Notes: a model not told the origin generated them from the sequence alone. Counted from the stretch's first letter, positions 1-7,361 are shown. The stretch is DNA of 18,332 bases from Scytonema sp. UIC 10036 (GCF_009725235.1 NZ_WJFC01000256.1:1-18332), one strand, 5' to 3'. Translations and numbers: made by a program.

Positions 1-513
1 CAATTAATAAAATGTAAAAAGAGAAATGAAAATTGATTTTTAATAAAAAGTTACATAATTTAAAAAGTATTTTCTCAAAAAATAAATTTTAATTAAATTT
101 ATGAAAAACCTTTTCAAAAAATAACTTTTGACGTGATGGATGGATTGCAATATTGCTTGGATAAGAATTATTGTAGGTTGGGCTTACCATGGAGAAACCC
201 CCAACAAATACCTGTATATGTTGGGTTTCGTTCCTCAACCCAACCTACACAATTTCATTTTTTGGGCAAAGCCCGATTGGTATGAAAATAATCAAAATGT
301 AACTTTCTTTAAAATTTGCTCTTGGTTATTTCTTTCAGGAATGCGTAATATTTAGTACTATTACTTAAACTTACTTAAGTATCACGTTATATTTTTTCTG
401 AAATAATTACACTACACAAAATTTCTGACCGCTTGTTAGTTGAGCAAATTGTTATCGCCTCCTAACCAGCGCTCATTACTATACAACCTTAATTATCCAG
501 GGAATATTTAACC
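1..513. other. AT-rich intergenic region before the multicopper oxidase
   Basis: No convincing gene is present. The first 130 bases are almost pure A/T. The middle holds a large hairpin repeat (172-249, listed separately). A 71-codon open frame at 140-355 runs straight through that repeat and has no ribosome site, so I treat it as chance. At 361-380 the 8-mer TTACTTAA occurs twice, 10 bp apart (361-368 and 371-378), and the second copy forms the perfect palindrome TACTTAAGTA (372-381). This could be an operator for the oxidase gene, but no promoter hexamers are clear. Confidence 0.6.
172..249. repeat. Long imperfect hairpin repeat (MITE/REP-like)
   Basis: The ends TGTAGGTTGGG (172-182) and CCCAACCTACA (239-249) are perfect inverted repeats. 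An inner pair, GAAACCCCCAACA (194-206) against TGTTGGGTTTC (219-229), pairs with a two-base bulge, leaving a loop of about 12 bases. The whole 78-bp unit therefore folds on itself. The GTAGGTTGGGTT end is, from general knowledge, widely dispersed in cyanobacterial intergenic DNA. No transposase is encoded, so it would be non-autonomous or purely structural. Confidence 0.75.
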
Positions 514-1995
514 ATGAAAAAAATAAGCAGGCGTGAAGCGCTGAAGATTGCAGCGCTTGCGGGAGGTTCTCTTTTGCTTCCCGTGGGGCTTCAGTATCGG
601 GGATATGCTCAAAGAACTGATGAAAGAGTTGAACCGTTTACACTTCCCTTCCATACACCACCCGTGTTAAACCCTGTAAGCAGTGATTCTACGACTGATT
701 ATTATCAAGTTGTCATGCAGAAGGCTCAAGTAGGAGTACTACCAGGGAGAACAACAGAGATTTGGGGCTACAACGGTATGTTTCCGGGTCCCACAATTAG
801 ACAAAGTAGAAATCGGCAATCAATTCTTAGGTATATCAACAATCTTGAGGTCCATACCTCAGTTCACTTGCATGGCATGCCATCGTTACCTCAGTACGAT
901 GGTTATGCTGAGGATTTGATTCCTCCGGGGTACTACAAGGATTATGTCTATCCCAATCCTACTTCTGCTATTTTGTGGTACCACGACCATGCCCTCGGTC
1001 AAACTTCTCGAAATGTCTATATGGGTTTGGCTGGAATGTATATTGTTCAAGATAATGAAGAGCTGAGTTTGCCACTCCCTAAAGGCGATCGCGATATTCC
1101 TCTGATTATTCACGATAAACAATTCGCGTCTAATGGCTCACTCATTTTTGACGACCAAGGACAGCACAGCTTAATGGGGGAAATCATTACAGTCAACGGT
1201 GTCCCTTGGCCTCGTATGGAAGTAGCAAACTGTAAATACCGTTTTCGAGTATTAAACGCATCAATTTCTCGCTCTTACAGGCTGGCTCTGAGTACAGGCG
1301 ATGACTTTACCGTCATTGGAACGGATGCTGGATTAATGGCTGCACCAGTCAATACTCAAAATATGCGTCTTGCAATGGCAGAAAGATATGACGTAATCAT
1401 GGATTTTTCTAGATATCCTATTGGAACTCAAGTTGTACTGCAAAATCTTGGGCTTCCCAACAACGATAATTTTGGAAACACGAATGTCATCATGCGCTTT
1501 GATGTAGTGCGTTCTGAAAGTGATAACAGTTCAATCCCCAATACACTACGCAATATTCAATTTCTACCGGAATCCTCAGCAGTACGAACTCGAAACTTCA
1601 CATTTGACCATATAAATAGTGTGTGGGTCATTAATGGCAACGGTTGGAACGCAAATCGAGTAGATGCCAATCCACAACTAGAAGAGGTAGAAATTTGGAG
1701 GCTGCATAATCCTTCTGGTCTTTGGTTTCATCCAGTTCACCTTCACCTCATCGATGCTCAAATTCTCGATCGCAATGGGACACCACCTTTTCCTTACGAA
1801 CGTGGTTTGAAGGATGTGTTCTATGTTGGTGAAAACGAAACAGTACGAATCATTGGCAGATTTAGACCTCACCTAGGTAAGTATATGTACCACTGCCACA
1901 ACATGGTTCATGAAGACCACGATATGATGAGCCAATTTGAAGTAGGACAAGGTGGGATAAATCCGATGTCAGCCCCAGCACAACCTCTTTCATAA
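514..1995 (+). CDS. Tat-exported multicopper oxidase (CotA/bilirubin-oxidase/laccase-like)
   Basis: This enzyme should oxidise phenolic substrates, bilirubin-like substrates or metal ions such as Cu(I) or Mn(II), passing electrons to O2, outside the cytoplasm. The N-terminus has a twin-arginine signal (SRREALK, residues 5-11), a hydrophobic stretch and a likely cleavage site near YAQ (31-33). All four copper motifs are intact: HLHG at 118-121, WYHDH at 155-159, HPVHLH at 406-411, and HCHNMVHEDHDMM at 460-472. Predicted type-1 copper ligands are H406, C461, H466 and the axial M471. The length of 493 residues fits the three-cupredoxin-domain class. The ATG at 514 is preceded by a weak GGGA. A histidine-rich lipoprotein gene lies 1.3 kb away on the other strand, which hints at copper or metal handling, but the physiological substrate cannot be read from the sequence. 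The family call is secure; the substrate is open. Confidence 0.93.
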   Translation: MKKISRREALKIAALAGGSLLLPVGLQYRGYAQRTDERVEPFTLPFHTPPVLNPVSSDSTTDYYQVVMQKAQVGVLPGRTTEIWGYNGMFPGPTIRQSRNRQSILRYINNLEVHTSVHLHGMPSLPQYDGYAEDLIPPGYYKDYVYPNPTSAILWYHDHALGQTSRNVYMGLAGMYIVQDNEELSLPLPKGDRDIPLIIHDKQFASNGSLIFDDQGQHSLMGEIITVNGVPWPRMEVANCKYRFRVLNASISRSYRLALSTGDDFTVIGTDAGLMAAPVNTQNMRLAMAERYDVIMDFSRYPIGTQVVLQNLGLPNNDNFGNTNVIMRFDVVRSESDNSSIPNTLRNIQFLPESSAVRTRNFTFDHINSVWVINGNGWNANRVDANPQLEEVEIWRLHNPSGLWFHPVHLHLIDAQILDRNGTPPFPYERGLKDVFYVGENETVRIIGRFRPHLGKYMYHCHNMVHEDHDMMSQFEVGQGGINPMSAPAQPLS

Positions 1996-2050
1996 AGGAT
2001 GAAGTATTAAGGGTAAAGGATGAAAAATGCATACTTCATCCTTTACCCTT
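1994..2050. repeat. Strong intergenic hairpin with alternative pairings
   Basis: AAGGGTAAAGGATGAA (2009-2024) pairs perfectly over 16 bp with 2035-2050 around a 10-base loop. A second segment, AAAGGATGAAGTAT (1994-2007), can instead pair with ATACTTCATCCTTT (2031-2044), so two mutually exclusive stems exist. It begins immediately at the oxidase stop codon. It lacks a following T-run, so it is a transcript-end or mRNA-stabilising hairpin at best, not a classical terminator. AAGGATGAA motifs are common filler repeats in filamentous cyanobacteria. Confidence 0.7.
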
Positions 2051-2085
2051 CATATAGCAATCCTATTTGATTTATGAAATACATA

Positions 2086-2108
2086 TAGGGTGGGCAATAT
2101 CCACCCTA
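2086..2108. repeat. Small perfect hairpin TAGGGTGG/CCACCCTA
   Basis: TAGGGTGG (2086-2093) and CCACCCTA (2101-2108) form an 8-bp stem with a 7-base loop. The TAGGGTGGGCAAT...CCACCCTA type of palindrome is, from general knowledge, dispersed in many cyanobacterial genomes. It lies between the convergent ends of the oxidase and toxin genes and may help end transcription from either side, but no T-run follows. Confidence 0.6.
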
Positions 2109-2163
2109 CAGTCCTGTTTAGGTCTCTCACAATAAGGATGATTCATAAATTATGGGAAATTGA

Positions 2164-2511
2164 TTATAGTTGAAATATTTGAATTAAGCGAGTGTTTAAC
2201 TCTTGTAGTTGATTTGTTCCCAAATTACCAAGACGGCGGGTAATTAAATTTCGGTCTATGGTGACAAGTCGAGATACAATTACTTTAGAAGTCACTTTTA
2301 AACCCGTGTTGATCAACTCTGAATCTGAATCACCAATCAAAAATTCTTCTGGCTTCAAATTGGTTAAATTTTGAGAAGAAATAAAGCAGATAACAATATC
2401 ATTACTACCTGTAGAACTAACCCACAGTACTACCGCAGGACGTAACTTAGTTTGACTTAAGTCAGTAAATGGGAAGGGTGCTAAAATCACATCTCCTTTT
2501 TTAAGAGGCAT
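2164..2511 (-). CDS. PemK/MazF-family type II toxin (endoribonuclease)
   Basis: The 115-residue product has the hallmarks of the MazF/PemK fold. It opens with KKGDVILAPFPFTD (residues 4-17), which matches the family's GD(I/V)..V.FPF start, followed by KLRPAVVLW (22-30). Later come the SKVIVSRLVTID strand (about 75-86) and a C-terminal helix. Members cleave mRNA and are held inactive by a co-expressed antitoxin. The ATG shares one base with the stop codon of the upstream 79-residue gene (TAATG), a tight coupling typical of antitoxin-toxin pairs. The gene appears intact. The cleavage sequence and whether it is active cannot be told from the sequence. Confidence 0.88.
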   Translation of the reverse strand: MPLKKGDVILAPFPFTDLSQTKLRPAVVLWVSSTGSNDIVICFISSQNLTNLKPEEFLIGDSDSELINTGLKVTSKVIVSRLVTIDRNLITRRLGNLGTNQLQELNTRLIQIFQL

Positions 2512-2750
2512 TAGACAGGTTCTCCGTCTTCTAAGGTATAAATATCTGGTTCATCATGCAAAAAATCAAACACGCTTCCCATTTCAGCTATTTTCATTAT
2601 TTCTTGATTTGATGGTTCCGAATCATCAAATAATAGTTCTTGTGTCAATATTTTGCGTTCCTCTGGGGAAAGAGAACGAATAATTTCTATCAAAGTATTG
2701 ACCAGTTTTATATTCATAGATTTTAGTTCCAATGTTTCCCTATCACTCAT
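2511..2750 (-). CDS. Antitoxin partner of the PemK/MazF-like toxin
   Basis: This 79-residue acidic protein immediately precedes the toxin and overlaps it by one base, so it is the probable antitoxin. Its N-terminal half, IEIIRSLSPEERKILTQELL (about residues 22-41), looks like an amphipathic helical dimer or DNA-binding segment. The C-terminal half is acidic (FDFLHDEPDIYTLEDGEP) and probably wraps the toxin. No canonical AbrB or RHH motif is obvious; the tail type recurs beside cyanobacterial PemK toxins. The start is uncertain: M12 (MNIKLVNTL, at 2717) has a GGA about 13 bases upstream and no worse a ribosome site than the ATG at 2750. Confidence 0.75.
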   Translation of the reverse strand: MSDRETLELKSMNIKLVNTLIEIIRSLSPEERKILTQELLFDDSEPSNQEIMKIAEMGSVFDFLHDEPDIYTLEDGEPV

Positions 2751-2799
2751 AATGACACATCACTTTTTTAACATAGGGCTTGTTGTAATATAGCATATT

Positions 2800-3246
2800 T
2801 CAATAAAATGTAAAAGGAATAACTTTTATTATCGCTCGCACTCCTTTATCTAAGAGAGCCTTCATGCTAATATCTAAATTAGCCTCTTGACGTACATTCA
2901 TTAGTTCTTGCTTGTAAAAATCATCTATTTGAGCAACGAATTCGCCATTAATAATTTGAATTCCTAATACTTTGCTAATTGTAAGAAAGTCGAGAAAGCT
3001 AGCATTATGATAGTTTTTTTCTTCAAAAGCTTTAATTTGAGCGGGTGTGCGATCGCTTAATACTGCTAGCTCTTGTTGAGTCAGTTTAAAGGCAATTCTT
3101 GCTTTAATCAGTAAGTTAGGTAAATCGTTCATGTCTGAAATCTCAAGTACCAATGGGTTTGTGGGAGGGTGAGTAACTAATGTTTCATACTCGACAATTT
3201 CATCTATGAGTTTTTGTCGTAGTGCATTGTTAGAATCTTGGCTCAA
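2800..3246 (-). CDS. XRE-type helix-turn-helix regulator
   Basis: The central part carries an XRE-like helix-turn-helix: LIKARIAFKLTQQELAVLSD (about residues 46-65), then a recognition helix TPAQIKAFEEKNY and FLDFLTISKVLGIQI. Such proteins usually bind operators, often of their own operon. The gene lies 49 bp upstream of the antitoxin-toxin pair on the same strand, so it may be a third, regulatory gene of that locus. The start is odd: the only usable codon is TTG at 3246, with no Shine-Dalgarno. The frame stays open for about 17 further codons upstream, with protein-like coding (VEKRLKDPDSWQ) but no ATG or GTG before a stop. The natural N-terminus may therefore have been lost. I do not see a HigB-type toxin next to it. 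Confidence 0.75.
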   Translation of the reverse strand: MSQDSNNALRQKLIDEIVEYETLVTHPPTNPLVLEISDMNDLPNLLIKARIAFKLTQQELAVLSDRTPAQIKAFEEKNYHNASFLDFLTISKVLGIQIINGEFVAQIDDFYKQELMNVRQEANLDISMKALLDKGVRAIIKVIPFTFY

Positions 3247-3329
3247 CTGCCAACTATCTGGGTCTTTTAATCGCTTTTCTACGTTAGTTCTTAATTATAC
3301 TTGGTAAGCGTACATAGCTTCTTCATCCT

Positions 3330-4163
3330 TCATAAAACATTCACCCAAAAGTCAGCAGTATTAACTTTGCGATCGCGATTAAACTGAATCCAAAGTTTAT
3401 ATGTTCCTGGTTGCGGGAAAGTAGTCTTAAAAGCTATCTGTCCATCACCAGTCTCTTTAAGAGCATGAGCATGGATATAATCTGATGTTGAAAGTGGGTA
3501 TGAGCTTTTTAAAATGACTAAATGCCCTTTTTCTCCCAAATACGGTTGTAAGCCCTTAACTGGTTGATTGTTTGCAGTTTGCTTAACATCAAACGTTAAG
3601 GTTACTTCTTTACCAGTCTTAGGAGTTGGTTCAGATAATTTTAACTTGACTTGAGTATCATTGAATATCTTGGTGGTGTTAAAATTTTCTAAATCTTTGG
3701 GAAGTGGAACAGAACCGGGAACATTCAGTGTCATGAGGGAAACTTGTTCTTTTTGTCCGGATGGTTTGTAATCACTAAAAATTTTATACTCACCAGCTGT
3801 GGGAAAAGTTGTATTAACCTCAAAGCGTCCATTTCCTTTATATTCGGGGTGAAGATGATTGAAAGAGTGCAAGTCATCCCTAACTACAATTAAGTGCATG
3901 GTCTTTTCTTGAAAAGTGTCAAAATTTGTTACGGCTTTTCCTTGAGAGTCTTGAATATCGATCGCTAAAGAGATAGGCTGATTCTGAGCCAGATTTTTAG
4001 TAGAAGCAGTTAATTTTGCCTGAGTTGTGGAGCTTCCTTCAGGATGCGTCTGTTCTGTTGAATGTCCTCTATGAGATGATGCTCCTCTTATGACAGAAGA
4101 ACCACATGCAGAAGTTAATAACAAAACCGCGATTGCAACAATTCTTGTTAAGTAATATTTCAT
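3330..4163 (-). CDS. Histidine-rich two-domain lipoprotein, putative metal (copper) binding
   Basis: From the ATG at 4163 the product is a 277-residue lipoprotein: a short basic start, a hydrophobic core, and the lipobox LTSAC with Cys20 as lipidation site. A Ser/His/Thr-rich linker follows. Two related beta-rich halves come next. The first has MHLIVV (89-94) then HSFNHLHPE (99-107) and TTFPTAGEYKIF (118-129). The second has GHLVIL (213-218) then YIHAHA (229-234) and TTFPQPGTYKLW (247-258). The paired His clusters (H90, H99, H103, H105; H214, H231, H233) suggest metal ligands, resembling heavy-metal-associated domains found near copper efflux genes. An upstream in-frame ATG at 4184 adds MTNDEFF, but it lies in a heptamer repeat, so I prefer 4163. 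A role with the multicopper oxidase is inferred. Confidence 0.75.
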   Translation of the reverse strand: MKYYLTRIVAIAVLLLTSACGSSVIRGASSHRGHSTEQTHPEGSSTTQAKLTASTKNLAQNQPISLAIDIQDSQGKAVTNFDTFQEKTMHLIVVRDDLHSFNHLHPEYKGNGRFEVNTTFPTAGEYKIFSDYKPSGQKEQVSLMTLNVPGSVPLPKDLENFNTTKIFNDTQVKLKLSEPTPKTGKEVTLTFDVKQTANNQPVKGLQPYLGEKGHLVILKSSYPLSTSDYIHAHALKETGDGQIAFKTTFPQPGTYKLWIQFNRDRKVNTADFWVNVL

Positions 4164-4172
4164 AAAAAATTC

Positions 4173-4200
4173 GTCATTTGTCATTTGTCATTCGTCATTT
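4173..4200. repeat. Heptanucleotide tandem array (GTCATTT x4)
   Basis: Four consecutive 7-bp units, three GTCATTT and one GTCATTC, fill 4173-4200. This is an STRR-type heptamer array of heterocystous cyanobacteria. Read on the minus strand it places an ATG in frame upstream of the lipoprotein gene, creating a probably spurious seven-residue extension. Confidence 0.85.
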
Positions 4201-4221
4201 GTTAGTGGCTAGAAGTTATTT

Positions 4222-4260
4222 CCCCTTGTCTCCCTTGTCCTCCTTGTCCCCCATGTCCCC
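4222..4260. repeat. Degenerate C-rich tandem repeat (CCCTTGTC unit)
   Basis: About four imperfect units of 9-10 bases built on CC(C)TTGTC(C/T) follow each other, ending in CCATGTCCCC. It sits in the 290-bp intergenic space between the lipoprotein and the divergently read sensor kinase. The remainder of that space (4261-4456) shows no gene or clear promoter; short open frames over it look like chance. Confidence 0.6.
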
Positions 4261-4456
4261 ACTCCAAAAATCAGATCTCCGTAGGCTATTACCCAGCCAT
4301 GATTTAAGGCGAGGCGTTGGTATCAGTATTCTTACGCTTTGCATGAGACCAAGAAAAGATGAAAATTCATAGGTTACCATTCCCGAATTTTTATTGATAG
4401 CACTGTGTTTCTAAGCTTAATGCTGTTTTTACATTTAGTTAGGTTTTTTTTCGACT

Positions 4457-5785
4457 GTGGAATTTTCTATGTTCGCGATTGCTTTTGGTACATCAAATTT
4501 AATAGAAGTATGGACACTATGGCATTCTGGCTCCTGGTCCTCAAGTGTTCTCAAAATCTTGGCTGCTATCATTTCAGTCGTTCTTGGTGTAAGGTTAGTC
4601 TCTGTATTACCTAAACCACAGACTTCCCCCGATCTATCTCAACTAGAAAAATTACGTGACGAACTGGAAGCACGATTTCAACAACAGATAGCGGATTTAA
4701 TAGAACTTAATAAATCGCTGCAAGCAGAAATCACCGAATACAAGCAGAGGGTTGCATTTTTGCAGGAAAGCGAAGCACGCTTTCGCCTCATAGCATACAC
4801 AGCCCCTGTTATGATTTGGGTGTCTGATATCGAAAGGCTTTGTAATTACTTCAATAAAGTTTGGCTGGAGTTTACTGGAAGAACAATTCAACAAGAAATT
4901 GGTTATGGCTGGTTGGAATCCGTTCATCCAGAGGATAAAGAACGCTGTTTTCTTACCCGTACTACAGCTTTTGATGCAAGGCTATGCTTTAAAATGGAGT
5001 ACCGACTGAGACGAAAGGATGGTGAGTACCGTTGGATATTAGATACAGGTATCCCACACTATAGGTCGAATAACATCTTTGCGGGTTATATTGGCTCTTG
5101 CGTTGATATTACCGAACACAAGCAGGCAGAAGAACAGATCCAAGCATCTTTGCTAGAAAAAGACGTTCTTTTAAAGGAAATTTACCATAGAGTTAAAAAT
5201 AATTTACAAGTCATTTCTAGTTTGCTGAATCTCCAGTCAGAGTATATTAAGGATAAAGATGACCTAGAAATATTCCAACAAAGCCAAATGCGAATTGAAT
5301 CTATGGCTTTGATCCACCAAAAATTGTACCAATCGCAAGATTTGGCGAGGATTGACTTTGGGGAGTACATTCGAGATTTAGTAGCAAGTTTATTTAGTTC
5401 TTATGAAGTTAACACAAATGTGATTTCGCTCACAGTCAATGTCGAGCGTGTCTTATTAAGCTTAGATGCAGCTATCCCTTGTGGATTGATTATCACGGAA
5501 CTTGTTTCTAATTCCTTAAAATATGCATTTCCTAAAGGTAGAACAGGAGAAATTTCGATACAACTTCAGGCAGAAAACAATATTTTGAACCTGAGAGTTT
5601 GTGACAACGGTGTTGGGTTACCAGCAGAAGTTGATTTAAAAAATACAACATCATTAGGATTACAGTTAGTAGATGCTTTAACCAATCAGTTATCAGGTGA
5701 TATTAAAATAAATTACACTAATGGAGTCGAAGTGAAAATTACATTTCAGATGTTGGAGAAAAATTTAAATTGGAGAAAAAAATGA
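4457..5785 (+). CDS. PAS sensor histidine kinase (HisKA_2 type) with truncated ethylene-receptor-like N-terminus
   Basis: This kinase should autophosphorylate and signal to a response regulator. From the GTG at 4457, residues 6-25 (FAIAFGTSNLIEVWTLWH) align with the end of the second helix of ethylene-receptor/CikA-like membrane domains, normally ...CGTTHLMEVWTIWH. A membrane helix follows at about 31-51, a coiled coil at about 60-100, and a PAS domain at 105-225 ending YIGSCVDITEHKQAEEQ. Next come the HisKA_2 motif EIYHRVKNNLQVISSLLNLQ (H244 phosphoacceptor) and the ATPase domain, with N-box ELVSNSLKYAF (N352), G1 DNGVGL (383-388) and G2 SLGLQLV. The first one and a half transmembrane helices of the usual domain are missing: a stop lies in frame at 4436. 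The Cu(I)-binding Cys and His are replaced by F10 and N14. A second start, ATG at 4469, is possible. It overlaps the next gene by ATGA. Confidence 0.9.
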   Translation: MEFSMFAIAFGTSNLIEVWTLWHSGSWSSSVLKILAAIISVVLGVRLVSVLPKPQTSPDLSQLEKLRDELEARFQQQIADLIELNKSLQAEITEYKQRVAFLQESEARFRLIAYTAPVMIWVSDIERLCNYFNKVWLEFTGRTIQQEIGYGWLESVHPEDKERCFLTRTTAFDARLCFKMEYRLRRKDGEYRWILDTGIPHYRSNNIFAGYIGSCVDITEHKQAEEQIQASLLEKDVLLKEIYHRVKNNLQVISSLLNLQSEYIKDKDDLEIFQQSQMRIESMALIHQKLYQSQDLARIDFGEYIRDLVASLFSSYEVNTNVISLTVNVERVLLSLDAAIPCGLIITELVSNSLKYAFPKGRTGEISIQLQAENNILNLRVCDNGVGLPAEVDLKNTTSLGLQLVDALTNQLSGDIKINYTNGVEVKITFQMLEKNLNWRKK

Positions 5786-7302
5786 CAATGAAAACAATTT
5801 TAGTTGTGGAAGATGAGGGAATAGTTGCTAAAGATTTACAAAAACGTTTGCTCAAGCTGAATTATCATGTACCTGCTATTGCCTCTTCAGGAGAAGAAGC
5901 CATCCAAATAGCTGAAAAAATTTATCCCGATCTCATATTAATGGATATTAGATTAAAAGGAAATATAGATGGTATTGAGGCAGCTAAAGAAATTCAATCT
6001 CATCTTGATATTCCAATTATCTATCTTACTGCCTACGCGGATGATAACACCTTGGAAAGAGCACGCTTAACAGAACCATTTGCTTATGTACTCAAACCTT
6101 TTAAAGAAAAAGAATTACACACAACGATTGAAATAGCTTTGAGCAAGCATCAGAAAGAAAGGCAACTCAAGGAAAATCAAAAAGGACTGGTGACTGCTGT
6201 AACTAGGATAAGTGATGGTTTGATTGTTTGCGATCGCCAACAGTTAGTCACGTTTATAAATCCTATCGCAGAGAAAATTACAGGATATCGGCAAGAAGAA
6301 GCATTTGGGAGGAATTTATCAGAAATCTTGAACATTGTTCCTATAAAAAGTCAATCGTTAAACAAAACGCTAACAGAATCTTTTCAAGAGGATCGAGTAT
6401 TTTTATGGGAAGAAAAAACTCTAATTTCTCAAGATAAGCAAGAAATTCAAATAGAATATTGTACGACATCAATCAAAAACGATATAGGTAATATTATTGG
6501 CGCAATTGTCATTTTTCGAGATATGACAGAGCGAAATTTAGCAAGTGTTGCAAGCCAAAAGCATCTAGAACAAGAGCAAGTATTAGCGAAACTATCAGAA
6601 ATCAATAAATTTAAAGACGAATTTTTATCTATTGTGTCTCACGAATTACGTGCTCCTCTATCTAATATTAGAATGGCAATTCAATTACTGCAAAATATGG
6701 GTATTGCCGAGCACGGTCAGCAGTATATCAATATACTGAAAGCAGAGTGCGATCGCGAGATGACGTTAATCAACGATTTGCTAGATTTACAGAAAGCAGA
6801 ATTAGGAACAACTGGTCATTTCAATCCCGAACCATTGGAATTACAACCTTGGGTGCTCAACATCGTTGATGGGTTCTCCGCTCGCATTCATGAACATCAG
6901 CAAACTTTACGGCTGAATGTTCCCTCTGAAATACCACCCTTGATTTCTGATAACACTTGTTTAACACGAATCGTAGGAGAATTGTTGAACAATGCTTGTA
7001 AATACACTGCTACAGGTGGTGAAATTGCTGTTAGCATTCAGAACGATATTTCTACGTCCAATACTATTATTAGTATTAGTAATTCAACAGCAATTCCCCC
7101 CACAGCCTTACCAAAGATTTTTGATAAATTCTACCGGGTTCGCAGCCCTGAATTTAAAAAACAACCAGGTACTGGTTTGGGGCTAGCTTTAGCGCAAAAG
7201 CTGATCGAACAATTGCAAGGGACTATTGAAGTTGAAAGTCTTGATGGATGGACAACTTTTACCTTGAAATTGAGCAATTTACCAGTGACCAGTGACCAGT
7301 GA
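5782..7302 (+). CDS. Hybrid: receiver-PAS-HisKA-HATPase histidine kinase
   Basis: The ATG at 5782 has GGAG at 5772-5775 and overlaps the preceding kinase stop (ATGA), so the two are translationally coupled. A frame-extended TTG at 5770 is less likely. The 506-residue protein starts with a receiver domain: acidic pair E10/D11, phosphoacceptor D55 in LILMDIRLKG, T83 and K105. A PAS domain follows (about 135-255, ending AIVIFRDMTERN). Next are HisKA with FLSIVSHELRAPLSNIR (H287) and HATPase with N-box ELLNNACKYTA (N404), F-box IFDKFYRV and G2 GTGLGLAL. The G1 box is atypical (ISNSTAIPP instead of DxGxG), as in a cyanobacterial subgroup with NSGxEIP. The receiver probably accepts phosphate from the neighbouring HisKA_2 kinase and controls this kinase's own output. 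No DNA-binding output is present. The last residues (PVTSDQ) and the stop codon are written by a heptamer repeat. Confidence 0.92.
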   Translation: MTMKTILVVEDEGIVAKDLQKRLLKLNYHVPAIASSGEEAIQIAEKIYPDLILMDIRLKGNIDGIEAAKEIQSHLDIPIIYLTAYADDNTLERARLTEPFAYVLKPFKEKELHTTIEIALSKHQKERQLKENQKGLVTAVTRISDGLIVCDRQQLVTFINPIAEKITGYRQEEAFGRNLSEILNIVPIKSQSLNKTLTESFQEDRVFLWEEKTLISQDKQEIQIEYCTTSIKNDIGNIIGAIVIFRDMTERNLASVASQKHLEQEQVLAKLSEINKFKDEFLSIVSHELRAPLSNIRMAIQLLQNMGIAEHGQQYINILKAECDREMTLINDLLDLQKAELGTTGHFNPEPLELQPWVLNIVDGFSARIHEHQQTLRLNVPSEIPPLISDNTCLTRIVGELLNNACKYTATGGEIAVSIQNDISTSNTIISISNSTAIPPTALPKIFDKFYRVRSPEFKKQPGTGLGLALAQKLIEQLQGTIEVESLDGWTTFTLKLSNLPVTSDQ

Positions 7303-7308
7303 CCAGTT
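7282..7308. repeat. Heptanucleotide tandem array (CCAGTGA x3-4)
   Basis: Three perfect CCAGTGA units (7282-7302) are followed by a partial fourth (CCAGTT). The array overlaps the 3' end of the hybrid kinase gene: its third unit supplies the TGA stop and the repeat encodes the last residues. STRR-type heptamers like this are common next to genes of filamentous cyanobacteria; here the array is inside the gene. Confidence 0.85.
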
Positions 7309-7333
7309 AATTCTTACAGTTGAAACTAGGAGA

Positions 7334-7361
7334 TTTGAATAATAAACCAATTTTGTATAAT
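7334..7361 (+). promoter_or_regulatory. Candidate sigma70-type promoter for the 67-residue gene
   Basis: A perfect TATAAT (7356-7361) lies 50 bases before the ATG at 7412. Upstream, TTTGAA (7334-7339) or TTGAAT (7335-7340) could serve as a -35 box, with a short spacer of 16 or 15 bases. The region lies in the only sizeable gap before the small gene and the HNH remnant. The call rests on hexamer likeness alone. Confidence 0.35.

Noticed and set aside
140..355. 71-codon open frame on the plus strand
   Set aside because: It runs through the hairpin repeat at 172-249, has no ribosome site, and its composition (aromatic-rich, no domain) looks like chance.
1994..2050. Rho-independent terminator after the oxidase
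   Set aside because: The stem is strong but no T-run follows and the sequence fits a dispersed repeat; listed as a repeat instead.
4173..4260. CRISPR array
   Set aside because: Units are 7-10 bp with no spacers; these are short tandem repeats.
4178..4372. 64-codon open frame rich in Ser/Pro/Leu
   Set aside because: Its residues come from the heptamer array and the CCCTTGTC tandem repeat; no protein signature.
4405..4614. Hydrophobic 69-codon frame overlapping the kinase start
   Set aside because: I tested it as the missing first helices of the ethylene-receptor-like domain, but the residues do not match that domain and the frame differs from the kinase frame.
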